A stretch of DNA of 40,610 bases from an uncultured Geobacter sp. (GTDB taxonomy: Bacteria > Desulfobacterota > Desulfuromonadia > Geobacterales > DSM-12255), in contig CALMOE010000298.1 in the NCBI GenBank assembly GCA_937871715.1, positions 1 through 40,610 of the forward strand, written 5' to 3'. Made by a program: the position numbers and the translations under genes. The stretch's first letter is position 1. Every line of letters begins with the position of its first letter. A model generated the notes under the pieces. That model worked only from the letters and a program-made list of their open reading frames with translations, ran no database searches and was not told the origin of the DNA. Positions 15,519 through 24,580 of the stretch are shown one piece after another.

Positions 15519-17468
15519 TTGACAAGAAAGATACTATCAACCGTGGCAAGCAGCCTGCTCCTGCTGGCCCTCCTCTCCCCCAGCGCCGCCTTGGCAAAGG
15601 GGGTGATTCTCAACTTCACCGACGTGGACATCGCCACCATGGTGAAGTTCATCAGCGATCTCACCGGCAAGAATTTCATCATGGACGAGCGGGTCAAGGG
15701 GAAGATCTCCGTCTACTCGCCGGCCAAACTCTCCAACGATGAAGCCTTCAACGTTTTCACCTCGGTGCTGGAGCTTAAGGGGTTCACCCTGATCCAGGTG
15801 GGGAAGGTCTACAAGGTTGTCCCCCTCGCCGTGGCCAAGCAGTCCGGTACCCGCCTCTACAGCAGCAAGGATAAGGGGCCGGTCAACGATTCCTACGTCG
15901 CCAGGGTGATAACCCTGGAGAACATCCCGGCCCAGGAGGCCCTCACCTTCCTCCAGCCCACCGTATCAAAGGACGGCTACCTGTCGGCTTTCGGCCCGGC
16001 CAACATGTTGCTGGTGGTGGACTCGGCCCTCAACATCCAGAAGCTCCTCGACATCCTCAAGGTCATCGACACGGAGAAGAAGCGCGAGGCCGCGGAGATC
16101 CTCTACCTGAAGAACGCCGGCGCGGAAAACGTGGCCAAGATCATCCAGGAGTGGCTCGGCAGCAGGAGTCCGAAATCGGCAGGGCAGCAGTCCTCCCAAT
16201 CCTTCGGCACCTCGATCCTGGCGGACAGCCGCCTCAATGCCCTCTTCATCTTCGGCAGCGACAAGGATAAGGAGGAGATCAGGAAGTTCGCCGCCCTGAT
16301 CGACGTCCCCCCACCCAATAGCAGCAGCAAGGTGAACGTCTACCCACTGGAAAACGCCGACGCCACCGAAATAGCCAAGGTGCTGGACGGGGTTGTGAAG
16401 GGTTCTGCCACCGCAACAGTCCAGCCTGCCCAGGGAGCCCCGCAGGTGTCCCCCTTCGAAGCGGGCAAGGTAACCATCACGCCGGACAAGGCGACCAACT
16501 CCCTGATCATCATGGCATCCCCCACCGACTACCAGAATTTGCTGCAGGTAATTCAGAAGCTGGACCGGAAGCGGCGCCAGGTATTCGTCGAAGCGATGAT
16601 CGCCGAGATTTCCCTCGACAAGGCCAGGGAACTGGGCGTGCAGTGGGGGTTCTTCGGAGGCGCGAGCACCGGCTCGGTCTCCTCGGCAGGGATCTATGAC
16701 CCTTTCGGCACCCTGACGCCGTTCTTTTCGACGATCGGGGAACTCTCCAAGGCTGGACTGCTGCCGGCGGACATGAAGCTGTCATCGTCCGCCAACTTCC
16801 CGGTCATTCTCAAGGCCATGCAGACCAGCGGCATGCTGAATGTCCTCTCCAGTCCAACCATCCTCACCTCTGACAACAAGGAGGCGGAGATCTTCGTCGG
16901 CGAGAACGTCCCCTTCGCCGGCACCTCCACCATCTCCACCGTAGGCGGAGCCTCGCAGCAGTCGATCGAACGCAAAGACACCGGCATCACCCTCAAGATC
17001 ACCCCGCAGATAACGGACGGGGACTACATCAAGCTCGATGTGCAGCAGGAGATTTCCGCGATCAAGGATACCGTCATAGTGGGCCAGGGGTCGACCGACC
17101 GCACGACCACAAAGCGCTCGGCAAAGACATCGGTCAGCGTCAAGAACCAGGAAACCGTCGCCATTGGCGGGCTCATCTCTGAGAACGACCGGGAGACGGA
17201 AAACAAGGTGCCACTCCTAGGAGATATCCCGCTGCTTGGATACCTGTTCAAAACCAAAAGCGTGAAGCGCGAAAAGACAAACCTCATTCTTCTCCTCACA
17301 CCACGGGTTATCAAGGACGAGCGGGATCTGGCAGACGCCACCACCCGCCAGCGGGGGAGGTTCGCCGATGCCGCCGGCCGGGAGGAGAAGTTGGACATCC
17401 TCAACCAGCTCCAGCCGAAACAGCCCCCCCAGGGGAGCTCTCCGGACGAGCCGGCCAGGGTAATGTAG
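15519..17468 (+). CDS. gspD: Type II secretion system secretin GspD
   Basis: A 649-residue outer-membrane secretin from the TTG at 15519, preferred over an upstream TTG at 15444 because it has a GGAGGG site and gives a clean signal peptide ending SPSAALA. The N0 domain begins KGVILNFTDVDIATMVKFIS, several N1-N3 KH-like domains follow, and the secretin core is near the C-terminus with ETVAIGGLISENDRETENKV, PLLGDIPLLGYLF and TNLILLLTPRVI. It forms the multimeric gate through which folded proteins leave. The last 50 residues are charged and Pro-rich (QPKQPPQGSSPDEPARVM). No pilotin GspS gene is in the window, so outer-membrane targeting must rely on another factor. Confidence 0.94.
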   Translation: MTRKILSTVASSLLLLALLSPSAALAKGVILNFTDVDIATMVKFISDLTGKNFIMDERVKGKISVYSPAKLSNDEAFNVFTSVLELKGFTLIQVGKVYKVVPLAVAKQSGTRLYSSKDKGPVNDSYVARVITLENIPAQEALTFLQPTVSKDGYLSAFGPANMLLVVDSALNIQKLLDILKVIDTEKKREAAEILYLKNAGAENVAKIIQEWLGSRSPKSAGQQSSQSFGTSILADSRLNALFIFGSDKDKEEIRKFAALIDVPPPNSSSKVNVYPLENADATEIAKVLDGVVKGSATATVQPAQGAPQVSPFEAGKVTITPDKATNSLIIMASPTDYQNLLQVIQKLDRKRRQVFVEAMIAEISLDKARELGVQWGFFGGASTGSVSSAGIYDPFGTLTPFFSTIGELSKAGLLPADMKLSSSANFPVILKAMQTSGMLNVLSSPTILTSDNKEAEIFVGENVPFAGTSTISTVGGASQQSIERKDTGITLKITPQITDGDYIKLDVQQEISAIKDTVIVGQGSTDRTTTKRSAKTSVSVKNQETVAIGGLISENDRETENKVPLLGDIPLLGYLFKTKSVKREKTNLILLLTPRVIKDERDLADATTRQRGRFADAAGREEKLDILNQLQPKQPPQGSSPDEPARVM

Positions 17469-17469
17469 C

Positions 17470-19032
17470 ATGGAGGAGACTACCCGGCTCGAAGAGGTGG
17501 CACGTCGCCTGGGGATGGGATACCTTGGCGAGATCCACGATGCCGAGGTGGAGAGCGGCTGGCTTACCCGTCTCCCCCTCTCCTTTGCCCGAGGCAACCT
17601 CCTCCTCCCCCTGAGGGAAGAGGAGGGGACTCTCCTGGTCGCCCTTGGGAACCCCACCAACCTCCTCGCCCTGGACGAGCTGCAGGTTGCCCTTGGGATC
17701 CCGGTCAGAGGGGTGGTTGTCCCCAAGGAAGAGGTGCTGGCAGCCATAAACCGGCTCTACGCGCGCCACTCCGGCTCCGCCCAGGAGGTGGTGGCCGAGC
17801 TGGAGGCGGAGGACCTCTCCGCCATCGCCACCCAGTTCACCCAGCAGCAGGACCTGCTCGACCTTACCGACGAGGCGCCGGTAATCCGCCTGCTCAACTC
17901 CATCCTTTTCCAGGCGGTCAAGGAGCGGGCCAGCGACATCCACATCGAGCCCTTCGAGCGGGAGCTGGACGTCCGCTTCCGCGTCGATGGCATCCTCTAC
18001 AAGATGCTCTCCCCCCCAAAGGTTATCCAGGAGGCCCTCGCCTCGAGGGTGAAGATCATGGCCGGCCTGAACATCGCAGAGAAGCGCCTCCCCCAGGACG
18101 GCCGCTTCCGGGTGATCGTCGCCGGCAGGGAGATAGACATCCGCGTCTCCATCATCCCCACCTTTTTCGGTGAGCGGACGGTGCTCCGCCTCCTGGACAA
18201 GCAGCGCGGGGTCATATCCCTCGCCGATATCGGCATGGGGGAGCGGGAAAACGGCATCATGGAGCGGCTCCTGGCCCGCACCAGCGGCATCATCCTGGTG
18301 ACCGGCCCGACCGGTAGCGGCAAGACCACCACCCTCTACAGCGCCCTGACCAGCATCAACTCGCCGGACAAGAACATCATCACCATCGAGGACCCCATCG
18401 AATACCAGCTCCCCGGGGTCGGGCAGATCCAGGTGAACCCGAAGATCGATCTCACCTTCGCCAACGGCCTCCGCTCCATCCTCCGCCAGGACCCGGACAT
18501 CATCATGGTCGGAGAGATCCGCGACACCGAGACCGCCGAGATCGCCATGCAGGCCAGCCTCACCGGCCACCTGGTCCTCTCCACCCTGCACACCAACGAC
18601 GCCGCCACCGCCATCACCCGCCTGGTGGACATGGGGATCGAACCGTTCATGGTCGCCTCCACACTCTCGGCAGTCCTTGCCCAGCGACTGGTGAGGACCA
18701 TCTGCCCACACTGCCGGGAGGAGTACCGCCCGGAGCGGGAGATTGCCGGCATAGAGCTACCGGAGCGCCTCTACCGCGGCCGGGGGTGTGAGCGCTGCTT
18801 CCACCTGGGGAGCCTGGGGAGGATCGGCATCTACGAGATGCTCCCCATGGACAGCCAGCTCTGCTCCATGGTGATCCGCCGTGCCTCCACGGCCGAGATC
18901 AAGGAGTACGCCATCTCCCGCGGCATGCGCACCCTGCGGGATGACGGCCTGGCCAAGGCCGCACGGGGGATCACCACCATTGAAGAGGTCCTCCGCGTGA
19001 CCCAGGACGACTATGCCGACATTTCGCTATAA
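17470..19032 (+). CDS. gspE: Type II secretion system ATPase GspE
   Basis: A 520-residue cytoplasmic hexameric ATPase that powers pseudopilus assembly. The N-terminal domain (1-115) binds GspL. The catalytic part has HIEPFERELDVRFRVDG, Walker A GPTGSGKTTTLYSAL (near 278), the Asp box IITIEDPIEYQL and Walker B DIIMVGEIRDTETAEIA (near 343). A four-cysteine zinc module, C412-x2-C415 and C440-x2-C443, is intact and typical of GspE and related ATPases. The ATG at 17470 lies 1 base after the gspD stop codon. The 3' end overlaps gspF by 20 bases. Confidence 0.96.
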   Translation: MEETTRLEEVARRLGMGYLGEIHDAEVESGWLTRLPLSFARGNLLLPLREEEGTLLVALGNPTNLLALDELQVALGIPVRGVVVPKEEVLAAINRLYARHSGSAQEVVAELEAEDLSAIATQFTQQQDLLDLTDEAPVIRLLNSILFQAVKERASDIHIEPFERELDVRFRVDGILYKMLSPPKVIQEALASRVKIMAGLNIAEKRLPQDGRFRVIVAGREIDIRVSIIPTFFGERTVLRLLDKQRGVISLADIGMGERENGIMERLLARTSGIILVTGPTGSGKTTTLYSALTSINSPDKNIITIEDPIEYQLPGVGQIQVNPKIDLTFANGLRSILRQDPDIIMVGEIRDTETAEIAMQASLTGHLVLSTLHTNDAATAITRLVDMGIEPFMVASTLSAVLAQRLVRTICPHCREEYRPEREIAGIELPERLYRGRGCERCFHLGSLGRIGIYEMLPMDSQLCSMVIRRASTAEIKEYAISRGMRTLRDDGLAKAARGITTIEEVLRVTQDDYADISL

Positions 19033-20224
19033 GGGTTACCGGCAGGACGGCCGGGAGGTGAGCGGCCAGATCGCCGCCGACAACCAGCGCGACGCCCTCG
19101 CCCGTCTCAAGGGGGAAGGGATCAGGGCCAGCGAGATCGGCGCCGAATCAGGAGCCGCTCCGTCCACCGGTCGGTGGATGCTGCGCAGGGGGATCAAACC
19201 CGGCGACCTCGCCCTCATGACCCGCCGCCTGGCGACCCTGATCGGCGCGGCCATGCCGGTCTACGAAGCGATCACCACCCTCATGAACCAGGAGAGGGAG
19301 GGGGAGCTGCGCAGCGTCCTCTCCAGGGTAAGGGACAGGCTGGCAGAAGGCTCCGGTCTGGCCACGGCCCTCAGCCAGGAGGGTAGCCTCTTCGGCGAAA
19401 GCTACATAAGCATGGTTGCCGCCGGCGAGGCGAGTGGCGCACTGGACCTGGTGCTGGAGCGGCTGGCCTGTTTCATGGAGGAGCAGGAGGCGATCCGCTC
19501 CCGGGTGACCACGGCCCTCGCCTACCCCCTGCTGATGATCGTCGTCGGCTGCGGGGTGATGCTCTTCCTCCTCGGCTTCGTCATCCCCAAGATCACCGTG
19601 GTCTTCGCCGACAACAGGGCGACCCTCCCCCTGATAACGCTTGTCCTCATCAAGGTCAGCACCCTGGTGCGCAAGGGGTGGTGGCTGATGCTGCTCCTGG
19701 CTGCGGGTGGCATCATCCTCTACCGCCGGCTGTCGCATAAGGAGAGCTTCATCCTGAGGCGCGACAGGCTGCTGCTGCGTCTACCCGGCCTGGGACCGCT
19801 CCTGCAGAAGCTGGTGCTCTCCCGCTTCGCCAGGGTCCTCGGCCTCCTCCTAGGCAGCGGGGTGCCGGTTATAAGGGCCATGGAGATCACTTCCCAGGCC
19901 GTGGTCAGCCGCCCCTACCGGCTCTCCCTGGCCGAGGCCAGAAGCGACCTGATCGAGGGGGGGAGGCTCTCTACCACTCTCTCCAGAAGCCCCCTCTTCC
20001 CGCCGCTCATGGTGCAGATGATCGGCATCGGCGAGCAGAGCGGCACCCTGGAGGAGATGCTGGAAAAGGCGGGGAGCGCCTACGAAGTCGAGTTCAACAG
20101 CGCCACCACCCGCTTCATGTCCCTACTGGAGCCGCTCCTGGTGCTGGGAATGGGGCTGGCGGTCGGCTTTGTGGTGGTGGCGGTGCTGCTCCCCATCTTC
20201 GAGCTGAACCAGCTGGTCAAATGA
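19013..20224 (+). CDS. gspF: Type II secretion system inner-membrane platform protein GspF
   Basis: A 403-residue polytopic inner-membrane protein. It begins MPTFRYKGYRQDGREVSGQI, the usual GspF start, then has two cytoplasmic GspF domains (about 65-190 and 265-390) and three membrane helices near 166-190, 218-238 and 375-398. Each repeat has a conserved glutamate and glycine cluster, for example MVAAGEASGALDLVLERLA and MIGIGEQSGTLEEMLEKAG. It recruits GspE and pseudopilins. The ATG at 19013 lies inside the 3' end of gspE, so translation is coupled. Confidence 0.96.
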   Translation: MPTFRYKGYRQDGREVSGQIAADNQRDALARLKGEGIRASEIGAESGAAPSTGRWMLRRGIKPGDLALMTRRLATLIGAAMPVYEAITTLMNQEREGELRSVLSRVRDRLAEGSGLATALSQEGSLFGESYISMVAAGEASGALDLVLERLACFMEEQEAIRSRVTTALAYPLLMIVVGCGVMLFLLGFVIPKITVVFADNRATLPLITLVLIKVSTLVRKGWWLMLLLAAGGIILYRRLSHKESFILRRDRLLLRLPGLGPLLQKLVLSRFARVLGLLLGSGVPVIRAMEITSQAVVSRPYRLSLAEARSDLIEGGRLSTTLSRSPLFPPLMVQMIGIGEQSGTLEEMLEKAGSAYEVEFNSATTRFMSLLEPLLVLGMGLAVGFVVVAVLLPIFELNQLVK

Positions 20225-20325
20225 TCCAGGGCGTCAGGCGCAGACTTCCCGAGTGCGTGAATCTGCTCTTCTAAGCTGCCGAATCCGGAATAATCCCAAA
20301 CCACTCGTAAAGGAGTCATATCAAA

Positions 20326-20763
20326 ATGCACTTACGCGACAAGCGCGGCTTCACCCTCATCGAAATCATGGTCGTCATAGTCATCCTCGCCCTGCTAGCG
20401 GCCCTGGTGGGACCGAAGATCATCGGCAGGAGCGACGATGCCAAGGTCACCGATGCCAAGGTGCAGATCAGGAACCTGGAGACCGCTCTCAAGCTCTACA
20501 AGCTTGACAACTCCGTCTTCCCCGCCACGGAGCAGGGGCTGGCCGCCCTGGTTAGCAAGCCGACCAGCGGTGTGGTGCCGAAGAACTACAAGGCAGAAGG
20601 TTACCTGGAGAGCAGGAAGGTCCCCCAGGACCCGTGGGGTAACGACTTCGTCTACATCTCCCCGGGAGCCAGCGGTGACTACGACCTCTGCTCCATGGGC
20701 GCGGACAGCGTCAAGGGGGGCGAAGGGAAGGCGGCGGATATCTGCAGCGGCAACATCCAGTGA
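20326..20763 (+). CDS. gspG: Type II secretion major pseudopilin GspG
   Basis: A 145-residue major pseudopilin that builds the periplasmic piston. The short leader MHLRDKRG is cut before FTLIEIMVVIVILALLAALV by the prepilin peptidase, which is not encoded in the window. The globular part has the family blocks FPATEQGLAALVSKPTSG and DPWGNDFVYISPG, and a C-terminal CSMGADSVKGGEGKAADIC segment that in relatives binds calcium. The ATG at 20326 has an AAAGGAG site. A gap of 101 bp separates it from gspF, the largest in the operon; it might hold an internal promoter that raises expression of this abundant subunit, though none is clear. Confidence 0.96.
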   Translation: MHLRDKRGFTLIEIMVVIVILALLAALVGPKIIGRSDDAKVTDAKVQIRNLETALKLYKLDNSVFPATEQGLAALVSKPTSGVVPKNYKAEGYLESRKVPQDPWGNDFVYISPGASGDYDLCSMGADSVKGGEGKAADICSGNIQ

Positions 20764-21374
20764 CAAAAGAGAGACAGGTACGAGGCACGGGGTTCGAGGA
20801 TCGGGGAAAAACGATCGGTGGAATCCCCGCGCCTCTCGCCTCGCACCTCGCACCTCGAACCTCGAACCTCGTTTTCCGCTCCTCGGGGTTCACCCTGCTG
20901 GAGCTTCTGGTGGTGCTCGTCATCCTCTCCTTTGCCGCTGCCCTAGTGGCACCGAGGCTGCCGCTGGCAAGGGATATGGAGCTGAAGAGCTCGGCGCGGC
21001 GCCTGGCCGCCTCAATCCGCTACCTTGAGGAGAGGGCAGTGAGCAGCAAGAGCCCATATCGTCTCCGCCTGGACATCTCCGCCGGCAGCGTGCGCATAAC
21101 CCGCCCGATGCCAGGGGGGGAGGAGCTTCCTCCCTGCGACGAGCTTCTCTCCAGGGAGATCCTGGGAGACGGCATTGCCATCGCTGACGTGACAACGGCC
21201 AGGCTCGGCAAGCTGAGCGAGGGGAAGGTGATCGTCGACATCGGCGGAGCAGGTCTCACCGCCCCCCTGACCATCCACCTGCAAAACGAAGGGGGCCAAG
21301 CATTCACCGTGGCCGCCCTTCCCGGGGGGGGTAAGGTAAAGGTAATGGCCGGCTACGGGGAGGTGACGCTGTGA
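20760..21374 (+). CDS. gspH: Type II secretion minor pseudopilin GspH with an expanded leader
   Basis: A 204-residue minor pseudopilin starting with GTG at 20760, overlapping the gspG stop (GTGA). The methylation-type cleavage site is at Gly43-Phe44 (FRSSG before FTLLELLVVLVILSFAAAL), so the leader is 43 residues instead of the usual 6-10. No other ATG, GTG or TTG exists in frame between the GTG and the cleavage site. The leader is encoded by a hairpin/7-bp repeat element (20780-20873) inserted in frame. The globular part follows the GspH pattern, with LARDMELKSSARRLAASI. It is likely functional because the frame and the cleavage site are intact. Confidence 0.88.
   Translation: MTKERQVRGTGFEDRGKTIGGIPAPLASHLAPRTSNLVFRSSGFTLLELLVVLVILSFAAALVAPRLPLARDMELKSSARRLAASIRYLEERAVSSKSPYRLRLDISAGSVRITRPMPGGEELPPCDELLSREILGDGIAIADVTTARLGKLSEGKVIVDIGGAGLTAPLTIHLQNEGGQAFTVAALPGGGKVKVMAGYGEVTL
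20780..20872. repeat. Inverted-repeat element inside the gspH leader
   Basis: The arm at 20780-20799 (acgaggcacggggttcgagg) matches the reverse complement of 20853-20872 at 17 of 20 positions, so the RNA can fold into a long hairpin. It lies wholly inside the coding sequence of the gspH leader and carries the reading frame through. Confidence 0.75.
20832..20873 (+). repeat. 7-bp tandem repeat (cctcgNN)
   Basis: Six consecutive 7-base units read cctctcg, cctcgca, cctcgca, cctcgaa, cctcgaa, cctcgtt. This is the right arm of the element in gspH. A period of 7 is not a multiple of 3, so each unit change would shift the frame; the present copy number keeps gspH open. Confidence 0.8.
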
Positions 21375-21709
21375 AGGGGTTCACCCTGCTGGAAGTGCTG
21401 ATTGCCATGGCGATCATGGCCGGGGTGATCATGACTTCCATCGCCTCCTTCAACTATCACCTGGGGATAGTCATCAGGGACAAGGAGGAGACGGCAGCCA
21501 CGTTACTTGCACGGGGGAAGATGGACGATCCAGAATTCCTGCGCCTCCCAGCCGGCAAGGGGAACTTCGCCCCCCAGCGCCCGGACATCGGCTGGGAAAA
21601 GAGCTACCTCCCCACCGACCTTCCGGGGGTGACGAAATTGATCCTGACGGTTAGCTGGGAAAAGGAGAGGAGAAAGCTGACCCTTGTCCGCTACGTTGCC
21701 AAAACCTGA
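21371..21709 (+). CDS. gspI: Type II secretion minor pseudopilin GspI
   Basis: A 112-residue minor pseudopilin at the tip complex of the pseudopilus. The start is GTG at 21371, overlapping the gspH stop. The leader is only three residues (MKG before FTLLEVLIAMAIMAGVIMTS), shorter than usual. The globular domain is small and ends with a beta-strand rich segment (KLILTVSWEKERRKLTLVRY) of the GspI type. Its 3' end overlaps gspJ by 26 bases. Confidence 0.88.
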   Translation: MKGFTLLEVLIAMAIMAGVIMTSIASFNYHLGIVIRDKEETAATLLARGKMDDPEFLRLPAGKGNFAPQRPDIGWEKSYLPTDLPGVTKLILTVSWEKERRKLTLVRYVAKT

Positions 21710-22316
21710 GCGCCTCCGGCAGCAGGGGTTCACCCTACTAGAACTCCTCCTGGCCCTGACCCTCCTCGCGCTGCTGACCTCCACCCTCTATTTCAGCTAC
21801 TTCACCCTGTTCAGGGGGCGGGAATCCTCCCTTGCGGCGATGGACTCCCGCCGGGAGCTGCGTGGCACCATGGATCAACTCCGCCGGGAGCTTAGCTCGG
21901 TTCTCTACCGCAGGGGTGACAAGCGCCTCCATTTCGTGGTTGAAGACCGGGATCTGTTCGGCAAGCCCGCCTCCTCGCTCTCCTTCACGGCTGTCGCCCC
22001 CCCCGAGGCGGGGGGGATGGCCGTATCTGACCAGGTGGAGCTGCGTTACGCCATCGTCGAGCAGTCCGGACGGATGGTTCTCAGCCGGCAGGCAAAGGAT
22101 ATCCACGCCCCGGGCGACCCCCTGCGTTACCCGCAGATCGAACGGGTAGAGGGGTTTCTCGTGGAGTGCCTCAGCGGCAACAAGTGGGTGAGGAGCTGGG
22201 GCACTGCCATCAACATGAACCTCCCCGGCGCGGTGCGGGTCACCATCAGGATTCTCGAAGACGACAAGCCTGCGGAGTACTCAGTCATCGCCACCCCGAG
22301 GATCAACCTGCCATGA
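21684..22316 (+). CDS. gspJ: Type II secretion minor pseudopilin GspJ
   Basis: A 210-residue minor pseudopilin. Start TTG at 21684 gives a 15-residue leader, MSATLPKPERLRQQG, before FTLLELLLALTLLALLTSTL; a second TTG at 21696 is also possible but has no nearby ribosome-binding site, whereas a GAGGAG lies 11 bases before 21684. The globular part includes MDSRRELRGTMDQLRRELSS, common in GspJ, and a C-terminal VRVTIRILEDDKPAEYSV. It forms the tip complex with GspI and GspK. Translation is probably coupled to gspI. Confidence 0.88.
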   Translation: MSATLPKPERLRQQGFTLLELLLALTLLALLTSTLYFSYFTLFRGRESSLAAMDSRRELRGTMDQLRRELSSVLYRRGDKRLHFVVEDRDLFGKPASSLSFTAVAPPEAGGMAVSDQVELRYAIVEQSGRMVLSRQAKDIHAPGDPLRYPQIERVEGFLVECLSGNKWVRSWGTAINMNLPGAVRVTIRILEDDKPAEYSVIATPRINLP

Positions 22317-23242
22317 GGGGAGAGAGGGGATTTGCCCTGGTTGCGACCCTGCTGGTAACCGCCCTGATGGTTGCCCTGGTGGTCGAGTTCATCAGCGAAG
22401 TCTATGTGGATACCAGCGGCAGACAGGGGTATGTGGACGGCCAGCGTGCCTCCCTCCTGGCCGAATCCGGTGTCGAGGGGGCGATCCGGGTACTGCAGCT
22501 CTCCCTGTCAACCCAGAGCGACTTCACCTCCCTGGGAGACCAGTGGGCAAAGCCCCTGGATTTTCCCGACGAGAGCGGTGATTTGCGTGTCAGCATCGAG
22601 GAGGAGAACGGCAAGATCAACCTGAACTATGTCGCCGGCCCTAGCGGCGAGCTGAACCCGACCTACGCCGAGGCGACAGCCAGGCTGTTCAGGACCCTTG
22701 CCCTGCCGGCGGACGATCTGCTCGACTCCCTGGCGGACTGGATCGACAGCAACGAGCTCCCCAAGCCGGGTGGGGGGGAGGACTCATACTACCTCTCCCG
22801 CAAGCCCCCTTACGGGGCCAGCAATGCTCCCCTCATCACCCTTGAGGAGCTCCTTCTGGTAAAGGGGTTCAGCGGCAACGCCTTCTCGGCGATCGCCCCC
22901 TTCGTCACCGTCCATGCCGATTTCGCCGAGGGGGCGTTCGTGAACATCAACACCGCGCCGAAGGAGGTGCTCCTTGCCCTGGACGAGAAGATGACCCCGA
23001 GCCTGGCGGAGCGGATCATCGACTATCGCAAGTCGACCCCCTTCAAGACAAGGGGGGAGCTATCCAGGATTGCCGGCATGGAGACAATCGTTGCCAGCAT
23101 CAGGATGCCACTCCGCACCAGGGGGAGCATCTTTCGTATCCGCTCCGAAGGACGAGTCAACGGCACCAGCCGCATCATCGAGATGGTGACCAACCTGAGC
23201 GTCACCTCCACCCCCCGGACGATATACTGGCGGGAGTACTGA
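22313..23242 (+). CDS. gspK: Type II secretion minor pseudopilin GspK
   Basis: A 309-residue large minor pseudopilin that caps the pseudopilus tip. The ATG at 22313 overlaps the gspJ stop (ATGA) and gives the leader MRGERG before FALVATLLVTALMVALVVEF; the longer open frame upstream is out of place within gspJ. As usual for GspK, the +5 glutamate of other pseudopilins is missing (FALVA in place of FTLLE). The inserted alpha domain contains DDLLDSLADWIDSNELP and the helix-hairpin-helix-like FVNINTAPKEVLLALDEKM, both standard for the family. Confidence 0.93.
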   Translation: MRGERGFALVATLLVTALMVALVVEFISEVYVDTSGRQGYVDGQRASLLAESGVEGAIRVLQLSLSTQSDFTSLGDQWAKPLDFPDESGDLRVSIEEENGKINLNYVAGPSGELNPTYAEATARLFRTLALPADDLLDSLADWIDSNELPKPGGGEDSYYLSRKPPYGASNAPLITLEELLLVKGFSGNAFSAIAPFVTVHADFAEGAFVNINTAPKEVLLALDEKMTPSLAERIIDYRKSTPFKTRGELSRIAGMETIVASIRMPLRTRGSIFRIRSEGRVNGTSRIIEMVTNLSVTSTPRTIYWREY

Positions 23243-23293
23243 TTTCATAGCCGGACCAGGCGCTGCGCATCGGCCAATAACCAGCGAGGAAAT

Positions 23294-24580
23294 ATGTTCA
23301 TAACCGTTATCCAGCTCTCCGCCGAGGAGACGATCATTGCCCGCTTCAAAAGACAGAGATCCCAGCTTCTCTTCCAGGAAGGGACGCGTCACCCGCTTCA
23401 GGACGGTGACCTGGAGGAGTTGCTCGCTCCATGGAGGGCAAAGTCAACGGGGGACAGGATCATTCTCTCCCTGCAGCCGACCGAGTTCAGCTTGCGGGAG
23501 ATCGACCTCCCCATAGCAGAGCGGAAGAAGGCAAGGGAGATTATCCCCCTGGAGCTGAAGGGGGAGACGGCTCTGGACGGCGAGGAGGTTGTCTACGAGG
23601 CGCTCCCTCTGCAGACGCCAATCTGCGCCGCCATCTGGAGCGGTATAAAGCGGCTGGAGCCACTCATCGGCCGCCTGGCCGAAGTCGGCCTTGACCCGGA
23701 GGTTGTGACCTCCCCCATGTTCACCTGGCATCACCTTCTCCAGGAAGGGGAGAGTGGAGATCTGGCGATTACCGACGGAGAGGCGGTCGCCATCTACCGG
23801 GGGGGAAAGCCGGTTTACCTCCGCCCGCTCCCCCGGGGGGGAGAGACGCCTCTCGCCACCACCCTCGCCGCCCTGGAGCTGTCAAAGGGGATCACCGTGG
23901 AGCAGATCTTCTCCATCGGAACCGGCGAGGTTTCAGCGGAGTCCGCCCCACTGCCGATCACCCCGTCACTGGCCGGCTGTTTCCCCGGAGATCCATCTGC
24001 CACCAGGGATCTTGCTTCGGCCTACTCCGCGGCAGCCGATCTGGCTGGCGGCGATCCTGTCAACTTTCGCCGCGGCCCTCTCAGCTACGTGCGGCGCAGA
24101 ATCGAGCTGCAGCGCAAACTGAGGCTGACCTGGGGACTGGCGGCCGGGCTCATCATCCTCATCTTTGCCGAGGCAGGGGTACGCTACTACCTGCTGCAGC
24201 GGGATCTGAAATCGGTGGAATCATCCATCGCCAGGATCTACCGCCAGGCTTTCCCCAAGAGGAGCAAGGCGGTAGACGAAATTGCGGAGATGAAGGCTGA
24301 GATAAGGCGTCTCGGTTCAGCCTCCTCCCAGGTCACCCTCGTCTCCATAAAGAGGCTGGCCGAAGCCAAGGGTGAGGACATAAGCGAAATATACGAAGTG
24401 GAGGTTGAAGGAGCCGGGGTAAGCGGCAAGGGGATTGCCCGCTCTGTCCAGGCGGTGAACGACTTCAAGGCCAGGTGCACCCCGCTGTTCGGCGCTTTCG
24501 ACGTCAATGAGCTGAAGAGCCGGCCGGACGGCTCCACGGGTTTCTCCTTCAGGGGCGGGGTAAAGGGGGGTGGCAATTGA
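23294..24580 (+). CDS. gspL: Type II secretion inner-membrane protein GspL
   Basis: A 428-residue bitopic protein. The cytoplasmic half (about 1-270) has an actin-like fold related to PilM, with EFSLREIDLPIAERKKAREI and PLELKGETALDGEEVVYEAL, and binds the GspE N-terminal domain. One membrane helix lies near residues 278-298 (WGLAAGLIILIFAEAGVRYY). The periplasmic half is a ferredoxin-like domain. The ATG at 23294 follows a 51-base gap after gspK, and gspM overlaps the stop codon. It anchors the ATPase to the platform. Confidence 0.88.
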   Translation: MFITVIQLSAEETIIARFKRQRSQLLFQEGTRHPLQDGDLEELLAPWRAKSTGDRIILSLQPTEFSLREIDLPIAERKKAREIIPLELKGETALDGEEVVYEALPLQTPICAAIWSGIKRLEPLIGRLAEVGLDPEVVTSPMFTWHHLLQEGESGDLAITDGEAVAIYRGGKPVYLRPLPRGGETPLATTLAALELSKGITVEQIFSIGTGEVSAESAPLPITPSLAGCFPGDPSATRDLASAYSAAADLAGGDPVNFRRGPLSYVRRRIELQRKLRLTWGLAAGLIILIFAEAGVRYYLLQRDLKSVESSIARIYRQAFPKRSKAVDEIAEMKAEIRRLGSASSQVTLVSIKRLAEAKGEDISEIYEVEVEGAGVSGKGIARSVQAVNDFKARCTPLFGAFDVNELKSRPDGSTGFSFRGGVKGGGN

